Shown here: positions 34,694 to 40,708 of the stretch, in pieces
Layout: each line of letters begins with the position of its first letter
Numbering within the stretch: position 1 is the stretch's first letter
Assembly (NCBI GenBank): GCA_011048995.1
Contig: DSCS01000012.1
Coordinates: 1 to 40,708, forward strand
DNA: 40,708 nt
Source of the DNA: Bacillota bacterium
GTDB lineage: Bacteria > Macinerneyibacteriota > Macinerneyibacteria > Macinerneyibacteriales > DSCS01
Direction of reading: 5' to 3'
The notes under the pieces: model-generated
Databases searched by the model: none
Told to the model about the DNA's origin: nothing
Seen by the model: only the letters and a program-made list of their open reading frames with translations
Program-made: the position numbers and the translations under genes

Positions 34694-35298
34694 AGGCCTG
34701 AAAAAAAGGTTGAATACTCAGAGAGGTCAAAATACGAAGGGTTGTAAGAGATCTTTCTAAAGCTCTTAAATGTGTAGAAGACCATATTACCGCTGTGAAA
34801 ATCCACATTGAGCTTGCTCGGAAAACCATCGGCGCCGAAAGTGATGGAAATCTTTTCAATGTCCCCGGTCTCTTCTCCCCTGGAACTCAACACAAAATTG
34901 CGTTCGGATTTCTTCTCAACGTCAAAATAAGTGCGGGCTTCTTTAAGCATCGCAAAGGGAGAGACAAATATGAAATCTTCCAGACCGCCTTGAATCAGCT
35001 CATCATCTTCCGGGATATAATTGACATAACCGCTGTCATTGGTCAGGATGACCTCTTTGACCGGATAGGTATACTCTACCCGGAATTCTTTTTCAGGCCG
35101 GAACCATAAGACACCTTTTGTCTCGTCCTGTGCCTCTCCGAGATAGGAATACGTCCTTTGTGAAAATGTCCCGCGCATGGTCGGGTTCTGGTTCAGAAGA
35201 GTAATAAAGCTGTCAAGAGAGTCACCGCAAACGAAAAGCACAGCAAAAAAAACAGATAAAATAAGAATCAGGAATTTTTTCATAATCATCTCTTTCAT
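34690..35298 (-). CDS. lolA: LolA-like outer-membrane lipoprotein carrier
   Basis: 202 residues with a hydrophobic signal segment (about 7-24). The mature region has the LolA pattern: MRGTFSQRTYSY near 41-52, GVLWFRPEKEFRVEYTYPVKE near 63-83, then VSPFAMLKE and a C-terminal amphipathic sheet. The carrier ferries lipoproteins across the periplasm to the outer membrane, and several such lipoproteins are encoded here. The ATG at 35298 overlaps the ftsK stop; ATG 35283 (MKKFLILIL) is an equally good start. Divergent but fits. Confidence 0.82.
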   Translation of the reverse strand: MKEMIMKKFLILILSVFFAVLFVCGDSLDSFITLLNQNPTMRGTFSQRTYSYLGEAQDETKGVLWFRPEKEFRVEYTYPVKEVILTNDSGYVNYIPEDDELIQGGLEDFIFVSPFAMLKEARTYFDVEKKSERNFVLSSRGEETGDIEKISITFGADGFPSKLNVDFHSGNMVFYTFKSFRKISYNPSYFDLSEYSTFFSGL

Positions 35299-37517
35299 TG
35301 AAAATCTTTTAAAGCTTCCACATCCACCAGGATCAGCCGCCCCTTCGAGCCCCCTTCTTCATCGATGATCCCCGCTTCCGCCAGGGAATCGATAATACGA
35401 GCGGCCCTGTTGTATCCGATACTGAACTTTCTCTGAATATAAGAGGTGGAGATGGTATTCTGGTCATCCATGAGATTGTTGTAGATCAAGCGGATCACTT
35501 CGGGGAAAAGCTCGTCTTTGTCGTCCATTTCCAAAGTGATCTCCTTATCCTTTTCAAACATCTCTTTGTATTCATCCTCTCCTCTTTTGATACGGCGCAA
35601 ATACTGCACGGTGCGGCTGATCTCTTCCACGGTAACCAGAGAAGCCTGTCCGCGGACGATCTCACCGCTCATCTTATGGTAGAGAAAGTCTCCTTTTCCT
35701 AACAATGTTTCGGCACCGTTGGTTCCCAGGATGATCCGGGAGTTAGAGCTTGAAGATGTCTTGAAAGCGATCGTTGCGGGAAAATTGGCCTTGATCGTAC
35801 CGGTGATCACGTCGACTGAAGGGCGCTGAGTGGCCAAGATCAAATTGATGCCGATAGCCCGGGCCTTTTGTCCGAGCCGGATAATGGATTGCTCCACATC
35901 CTGGCCGGCGGTCACCAGAAGATCAGCCAGCTCATCGATGACGATAAGAATGAAGGGAAGTTTCTCATTGGGGTTGGCTTCATTAAAAGATTGAATGTCC
36001 CGATAGCCGTGATGGGCCAGGAACTTGTAACGGCGCTCCATCTCATAGAGAGCCCATTTGAGCACATTAACGGCTTCGTGTGTCTCAACGATGACATCAC
36101 TCAAAAGATGGGGAATCCCATTGTAATAAGGAAATTCAAGCCGTTTCGGGTCGATAAGAAGCATCCGCACATCTTCATAGGTCGCTTTGTAGAGAATACT
36201 CATAATAATCGTGTGAATACCAATGCTCTTACCGGACATGGTCGCCCCGGCTATCAGAAGATGCGGTAATTCATCGATCCGGATGATTACCGGCTCTCCG
36301 TTTGTTCCTTTGCCGAATCCCACAGTCAAAGGAGACGGAGAATTCTTAAACTCGTTTCTCTCTATATTTTCCCGCAAGGAAATAAAATTTCTGTTTTTGT
36401 TAGGGATTTCAAATCCCACAGTCCCCCGCCCCGGAAGAGGCGCGATGATACGGATATTTGTTTTGCTCAGAAAAAGAGACAACTCTCTGTCAAGCGAGAC
36501 GATCTTATTGAGTTTTATCCCTTTTTCCACGTCCACTTCATACAAAGAGACCATGGGTCCCTTTTCAACATTGACCACACGGCCCTGGATGCTGTATTCG
36601 GCCAGAGCGTCTTCCAGCAACATAGCGACTTTGACTGTATCTTCTTCTTCCTGCTTTTGGACCAAATAGGACAACAGCTCCGTAGGAGGAATCGGCCCGC
36701 TATCGGGGATTTCAGAAAGACTTTGTTCAAAACCTAAAAGTTGGGGTTCATCGGCTTTTGCATGGCCCGGGACAATATCCTTTTCTTTTGTGTCTGTCTT
36801 GTCCATCACCGCTTTAAAATAGCGGACATGGTAGACGAATTCTTCCCCCGGAGTCCGTTGAGGGGGCTTTTCTTTTTTTATTCTTTCCTTCTTTTCAGTC
36901 TTTTCTCTTTTGGGAAGCCGTTTTTGGTGAAGATCCCGTTTCGGCGTTTTTTTACGGGGTACTTTACGGGCAAAGGAAAAAAGTCCCGCAGCCAGGTCCC
37001 ATCCTTTTTTCAAGATCAGAAGAGGGATAAAAGCAGGAAGAATCAAAAACATCAAAACAGCCAGGATAATATATGTTCCAACTTTCCCTGCAAAACGTAG
37101 CATAAAAGCCCCGGCCGCTTCAGGAAACATCCCTCCCCATTCTAAGGGAGTGAAGAGCTGCACATTATTGATCTGCAGTAAAATGATAAAAGCGGCGGCA
37201 GCCAGGACAAAAAGAACCCCTTTACGCCCGGCCAGAATTTTTTGGTCCATAAAAGCATTGATTCCGCCGATAAAAAACAAAATAGGGATAATAAAAGCCA
37301 AATCGCCCAAAAAAAGGAGGAAAAAATGAGAAGCATAAGCCCCCATCAAACCGATAAAATTGTGGATCTTTTCTCCTGTTGCTCCCTGTGGGGGGTCTAA
37401 AGGGGAGTAAGTGACCAAGGCAAGAAAAACCAATACGGCCAACCCGACAAAAATGACCCCTTTAATATCACTCTGTGGATTCTCTTCTCTTTTTTTGGAG
37501 CGTTTCTTACTTACCAT
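35295..37517 (-). CDS. ftsK: DNA translocase FtsK
   Basis: Moves chromosome ends to resolution during division. 740 residues. Four N-terminal membrane segments lie within about 20-170, followed by a Lys/Pro-rich linker (about 185-225). The motor has Walker A GATMSGKS (424-431), Walker B LIVIDELADLL (524-534) and the ATQRPSVDVITGTIKANFP segment. The C-terminal gamma winged helix (STSYIQRKFSIGYNRAARII) should read orienting sequences. Met427 replaces the usual Gly in GATGSGKS but still fits the P-loop consensus. No Shine-Dalgarno is visible at the ATG; a promoter lies in the end of uppP. Confidence 0.95.
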   Translation of the reverse strand: MVSKKRSKKREENPQSDIKGVIFVGLAVLVFLALVTYSPLDPPQGATGEKIHNFIGLMGAYASHFFLLFLGDLAFIIPILFFIGGINAFMDQKILAGRKGVLFVLAAAAFIILLQINNVQLFTPLEWGGMFPEAAGAFMLRFAGKVGTYIILAVLMFLILPAFIPLLILKKGWDLAAGLFSFARKVPRKKTPKRDLHQKRLPKREKTEKKERIKKEKPPQRTPGEEFVYHVRYFKAVMDKTDTKEKDIVPGHAKADEPQLLGFEQSLSEIPDSGPIPPTELLSYLVQKQEEEDTVKVAMLLEDALAEYSIQGRVVNVEKGPMVSLYEVDVEKGIKLNKIVSLDRELSLFLSKTNIRIIAPLPGRGTVGFEIPNKNRNFISLRENIERNEFKNSPSPLTVGFGKGTNGEPVIIRIDELPHLLIAGATMSGKSIGIHTIIMSILYKATYEDVRMLLIDPKRLEFPYYNGIPHLLSDVIVETHEAVNVLKWALYEMERRYKFLAHHGYRDIQSFNEANPNEKLPFILIVIDELADLLVTAGQDVEQSIIRLGQKARAIGINLILATQRPSVDVITGTIKANFPATIAFKTSSSSNSRIILGTNGAETLLGKGDFLYHKMSGEIVRGQASLVTVEEISRTVQYLRRIKRGEDEYKEMFEKDKEITLEMDDKDELFPEVIRLIYNNLMDDQNTISTSYIQRKFSIGYNRAARIIDSLAEAGIIDEEGGSKGRLILVDVEALKDFQ

Positions 37518-37523
37518 AGCGTG

Positions 37524-38300
37524 TTAATTATAAAAGAGGAGCACTAAAAAGGCAAGGATAAACAAGTAGAGAGAAAAATAGCGGAGAGTCCCTTTTCGGG
37601 TAGCCGCTACCAGGATTTTGATGGCAAAATAGCCGACGATCCCGGCTATCAGGGCGCCGAAAATCAACTGAGGAAGGACAACGCTCTCTTCTATGGATAT
37701 CCCCTCTTTGAAAGAGAAAAGCGCTCCTCCGGCGATGGCCGGAATAGAGATGAAAAAGATATATTGCAAAGCCTCTTTTCTTTTCAGTCCCAATAACAGG
37801 GCTGCGGCTAAAGTAATCCCCGACCGGGAGATACCCGGAAAAATTGCGGCGGCCTGAGCCATTCCGATAAAAAGGGCGATCATCGGAGTAAGGGGACGGA
37901 CTCCTTCTTCCCTTTTATCCGTCAGAAAAAGGATAACGGCGGTAATAAGCCACATTACGGAAACAAACCTCAGAGAGCTGAAGGCTTCTTCTGCCCGGGA
38001 CGCAAAAAGAAACCCGAATAGACCCGTTACGGCAGTGGAAAGAGCCAGGCAGAGAAAATAAAACCAGCTCTCTTTTTTCCCCCGGAAGAGGCCTTCTAAA
38101 AATACCCGGATCTCCTTCCGATAATAGGCGATGACAGCACACAGCGTTCCCAAATGGAGAATCGCCCCTGTCATTAATGTCATTCCCCCGTGCCCGAAAA
38201 GGGCGTCGACAAGAACCAGATGTCCTGAGGAGCTTACCGGAAGAAACTCGGTCAGCCCCTGGATAACAGCTTCCGGAAGGATCCTGAAAAACTCACTCAT
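37524..38300 (-). CDS. uppP: undecaprenyl-diphosphatase UppP (BacA)
   Basis: Recycles undecaprenyl diphosphate for cell-wall synthesis; inner membrane. 258 residues with about seven hydrophobic segments. Both active-site motifs are intact: QGLTEFLPVSSSGH (15-28) and PGISRSGIT. It overlaps the rnj stop by eight bases. Confidence 0.95.
   Translation of the reverse strand: MSEFFRILPEAVIQGLTEFLPVSSSGHLVLVDALFGHGGMTLMTGAILHLGTLCAVIAYYRKEIRVFLEGLFRGKKESWFYFLCLALSTAVTGLFGFLFASRAEEAFSSLRFVSVMWLITAVILFLTDKREEGVRPLTPMIALFIGMAQAAAIFPGISRSGITLAAALLLGLKRKEALQYIFFISIPAIAGGALFSFKEGISIEESVVLPQLIFGALIAGIVGYFAIKILVAATRKGTLRYFSLYLFILAFLVLLFYN
37527..37555 (-). promoter_or_regulatory. internal promoter for ftsK
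   Basis: -35 TTGCCT (37550-37555) and a perfect -10 TATAAT (37527-37532) with 17 bp spacing, lying in the 3-prime end of uppP. The -10 ends nine bases before the ftsK ATG. Confidence 0.5.
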
Positions 38301-39954
38301 GTCCCCACTCCGGGAAATGAGAAATCACCACCGGCTCTTTAGAGCGTTTTTTCTTGAGAAAACGTTTCATACGGCGACTGACAGCCTCTTTGACATATTC
38401 CTTGTTTTTACGCTCTTTTTCATCCATGGAATAAAGAATATCCTGAAGGCGCTGACCGATCTCTGTTATGTGGTCTTCATTGAGAAGAAGGCCGGCGCTG
38501 GCCACTTCCGGCCCCATAATGATATCACCGGTTTCCGCCATATAATCATAGATCAGGAACAAGACCCCTTCCTGTCCGATGATCTTGCGTTGTGTGATCA
38601 GCTCTTCGTCTGCGGTGATCTCATCGTAATTCTCCACAAATCGTTTACCGCTGGGCACCTTATGATTGCCTGCATATGCCTTTTTCCCGGCCAAATAGAC
38701 AGGAGTGCCGATTTCTGCAAGAATAATCTGCTCTTCTTTATAGCCCATTTCGGTGAAGACATGCTTCAACATGGCCATATTCTTATACTCGCCATGAAAC
38801 GGAACAATCGCCTTCGGATTGACCATAGCGGCAATCATCTTGATGTCTTCACGGGCCGCATGTCCGGAGACATGGATCTCTGAAACATTCTCATAATAGA
38901 CTCTGGCGCCGCTCTTGAAGAGCTGATTCACCATTTTGTTGATATGTATTTCGTTTCCGGGGATCATTTTCGCTGAGATCATGACCGTATCGCCCCTTTT
39001 CAATTTGAGCTTGGGATGCATATTCAAAGATAGGCGCTGCAGCACCGACATGGGTTCCCCCTGGCTTCCTGTTACCAGCACAAGAAGCTGGTCATCGGGG
39101 GTCTTTTCGGCTTCTTTAATGTTCAGGATATCTCCTTTTTTCACTTTGATATACCCCAGGCGGCCTGCGATCTCAATAATCGATTTCAGGCTGCGCCCTT
39201 CCACCACGACTTTCCGGTTATATTTCTTTGCAATATCCAGTATCTGTATCAAGCGGCTGATATTGGAGGCAAACGTGGCTACAAAAATACGTCCTTTGAC
39301 ATTCTGGACGATCTTTTCCATTTCAAAACCCACAGCCGTCTCTGAGCCGGTCATTCCGGGAGTCTCGATATTAGTGGAATCCACAATCATCAAGTCCACA
39401 CCCTTCTCGCCGATCTTGGAGATCTGCTTTAAATCGATAAGGTCTTCGTTCACCGGGGTATAATCGATTTTGAAGTCCCCGGAGAAGTAGATCCTCTTGC
39501 TCCCGCTCTCAATAAAGAGGGCCGAAGAATCAGGGATGCTATGGTTCACATGAATAAACTGAACAGAAAAATCTCCTGCTTTTACAGGCTCTTTTCCATC
39601 TACAAGGACAAATTTATTATACTCGATTCCGTGTTCATCAAACTTCTTTTTAATCAGTTCCCTGGCCAGTTTTTTGGTATAGATCGTCGGATATCCCAAC
39701 TCTTCTATGATATAGGGCAAAGCCCCGATATGATCTTCATGGCCATGGGTGATAAAGATCCCCTTTAAATTCTCTTTTCTTTCCGTCACATAAGAAATAT
39801 CGGGAATAATATATTCCACTCCTGGAAAGTAAGACGAAGGGAATGATATCCCCGCATCGATGATGATCATGGATTTGTTGTTCTCCATAACCGTCATATT
39901 TTTTCCGATTTCTCCGTACCCTCCCAGAGGGGTGACTGTTAATTTACTTTTCAT
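38293..39954 (-). CDS. rnj: ribonuclease J
   Basis: Metallo-beta-lactamase/beta-CASP ribonuclease with 5-prime exo- and endonuclease activity. 553 residues. PLGGYGEIGKN at the start, then HGHEDH (70-75) with the metal-binding His and Asp residues. Beta-CASP motifs follow: FATFASNISRL, TGSQGEPMSVL and HVSGHA. The C-terminal domain begins near residue 450. RNase J indicates mRNA turnover of the Gram-positive or mixed type rather than pure RNase E. GGAG precedes the ATG, and the gene leads the envelope unit. Confidence 0.96.
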   Translation of the reverse strand: MKSKLTVTPLGGYGEIGKNMTVMENNKSMIIIDAGISFPSSYFPGVEYIIPDISYVTERKENLKGIFITHGHEDHIGALPYIIEELGYPTIYTKKLARELIKKKFDEHGIEYNKFVLVDGKEPVKAGDFSVQFIHVNHSIPDSSALFIESGSKRIYFSGDFKIDYTPVNEDLIDLKQISKIGEKGVDLMIVDSTNIETPGMTGSETAVGFEMEKIVQNVKGRIFVATFASNISRLIQILDIAKKYNRKVVVEGRSLKSIIEIAGRLGYIKVKKGDILNIKEAEKTPDDQLLVLVTGSQGEPMSVLQRLSLNMHPKLKLKRGDTVMISAKMIPGNEIHINKMVNQLFKSGARVYYENVSEIHVSGHAAREDIKMIAAMVNPKAIVPFHGEYKNMAMLKHVFTEMGYKEEQIILAEIGTPVYLAGKKAYAGNHKVPSGKRFVENYDEITADEELITQRKIIGQEGVLFLIYDYMAETGDIIMGPEVASAGLLLNEDHITEIGQRLQDILYSMDEKERKNKEYVKEAVSRRMKRFLKKKRSKEPVVISHFPEWGHE

Positions 39955-40168
39955 TGTACTCCTTTAGTATTGGTTTTGTCACTTGAAGATATATTAAGAA
40001 AATATTTTTTTGATAATATAACCGACAATTTTTTTCAAAAACCTTTATTTTTACACTCATCCGACATCCGGCTCACTATACACCCCTTTAAATAATTGTT
40101 CAAGGTTAAAGTGAAAAGACATCGATTTGAAAAAAAGCCTTCCATAAGCCTTTCTCTGTCCTCGTCTG
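39955..40168. other. AT-rich intergenic region between the ankyrin gene and rnj
   Basis: 214 bases, the longest gene-free stretch. It holds the rnj promoter and a long, A/T-rich untranslated leader. No convincing hairpin terminator for the ankyrin gene and no RNA gene or small reading frame was recognised. Confidence 0.7.
40075..40103 (-). promoter_or_regulatory. promoter of the rnj-uppP-ftsK unit
   Basis: -35 TTGAAC (40098-40103, 4/6) and -10 TATAGT (40075-40080, 5/6) are 17 bp apart. Expected start near 40068 leaves a leader of about 113 nt before the rnj ATG. Confidence 0.6.
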
Positions 40169-40708
40169 TCACTTGTCAATCGTGATAGCGCTTTCGGCAC
40201 TTTTCAGGGCTTCGTTGTCCCGGGTATAATCCAGGGGTGTGTAGCCGTAGGTATCCTCAGCCCATCGGTCAGCCCCCAGGTCAACGAGTGTTATGAAAAC
40301 GGTAAGTGTTTTGCTCTCAACAGCTGCCGCATGGAGAGGCGTCCAGTTGTTGACATCACGAGCATTGACATCAGCGCCCCCCCTCACCAGGGCAATGATG
40401 ATCTCAGGGTGTTTATTGGAGGCCGCTGCAGTATGCAGGGGCGTCCAGCTGTAGTCGTTCTCTTCATTAACCTTGGCCCCGTTTTTCAGAAGAAGCGTTA
40501 TGATCTTCGGATTATCCTGGCTTTCCGCTGCCAGATGAAGCGGCGTCTCCCCGTATTGTGTCCGGGCGTGGATATCAGATCCGCTCAAAAGAAGGACATT
40601 CACGACTTCAAGGCTGGAATTGAACCCGCAGGCTTCATGGAGAGGCGTCCAGCCGTATCGGTTGACCGCCTTCACATCGGCCCCGGCCCGGAGAAGCGCC
40701 GATACCAC
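40169..40708 (-). CDS. ankyrin-repeat protein, N-terminus outside the window
   Basis: The last 179 residues of a protein whose start lies beyond the right edge. It is made of ankyrin repeats of about 34 residues, marked by GWTPLH, GETPLH, SWTPLH, NWTPLH and GYTPLD. The unit is one residue longer than the canonical 33. The final repeat ends DYTRDNEALKSAESAITIDK. No catalytic motif is visible. Likely a protein-binding scaffold; location cannot be judged without the N-terminus. Confidence 0.85.
   Translation of the reverse strand: MVSALLRAGADVKAVNRYGWTPLHEACGFNSSLEVVNVLLLSGSDIHARTQYGETPLHLAAESQDNPKIITLLLKNGAKVNEENDYSWTPLHTAAASNKHPEIIIALVRGGADVNARDVNNWTPLHAAAVESKTLTVFITLVDLGADRWAEDTYGYTPLDYTRDNEALKSAESAITIDK

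Noticed and set aside
38131-38883. 250-residue plus-strand reading frame opposite rnj and uppP
   Set aside because: Spans two real minus-strand genes and shows no motif or ribosome site.
40115-40150. Possible terminator after the ankyrin gene (repeated AAGGCTT followed by T-run on the minus strand)
   Set aside because: The two AAGGCTT copies are direct, not inverted, so only a 4-bp A/T stem can form.
1-40708. tRNA, rRNA, CRISPR, insertion sequence or phage genes
   Set aside because: No repeat arrays, transposase-like products, cloverleaf-like stretches or integration signs were recognised in the short gaps between genes.

Overview
This is a gene-dense bacterial chromosome segment. Forty protein genes are called, 39 of them on the minus strand and one (a HAD phosphatase, 63-776) on the plus strand. 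No rRNA, tRNA, CRISPR array, insertion sequence or phage gene was seen. The organism is a diderm bacterium: the window encodes LolA, an LptE-like lipoprotein, Lgt, several lipoproteins with cysteine lipoboxes, a candidate outer-membrane barrel and three periplasmic-type peptidyl-prolyl isomerase relatives. A MurA with Asp in place of the usual active-site Cys, an LPP20-family protein and ankyrin repeats fit a spirochaete or a similar deep-branching diderm lineage. That placement is an inference and needs a phylogeny.

Reading the minus strand in its own direction (right to left here), the window splits into transcription units. (1) An ankyrin-repeat protein runs off the right edge. (2) A cell-envelope/RNA unit follows: rnj-uppP-ftsK-lolA-rimO-pgsA/pgpA, with a promoter about 110 nt before rnj and a second one just before ftsK. 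(3) An LPP20-family protein and a TPR/SLH lipoprotein form a two-gene unit with a promoter and a strong terminator. (4) A fused aroE-aroK gene is followed by nadB-lptE-holA under its own promoter. (5) A candidate outer-membrane barrel gene is followed by lepA, a PQQ-propeller lipoprotein and hemW. (6) A COG2403 'cyclic 2,3-diphosphoglycerate synthetase-like' P-loop protein ends in a terminator and is followed by arcC-arcB (carbamate kinase, ornithine carbamoyltransferase). (7) A tightly overlapping unit runs through three PpiC/SurA-type foldases, rqcP, rsmA, lgt, purE, an unknown gene and a SplB-like radical-SAM gene. (8) The last unit starts at a triple-receiver/GGDEF regulator and continues through rlmN, a cytidylate-kinase-like protein, a small coiled-coil protein, an exported TIM-barrel protein, coaBC, an ATPase-less histidine-kinase-like protein, a second small coiled-coil protein, murA and thiamine pyrophosphokinase.

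Most of the content is housekeeping. The parts worth attention are the last unit, where three proteins look catalytically degenerate and two small coiled-coil proteins look like paralogues; two fusions of enzymes from the same pathway (PgsA-PgpA and AroE-AroK); the COG2403/arcC/arcB locus without an arginine deiminase; and a set of five genes that lack a good Shine-Dalgarno sequence but carry a promoter -10 hexamer 5-9 nt before the start codon, suggesting leaderless or near-leaderless mRNAs. No wholly new defence or mobile system is evident.
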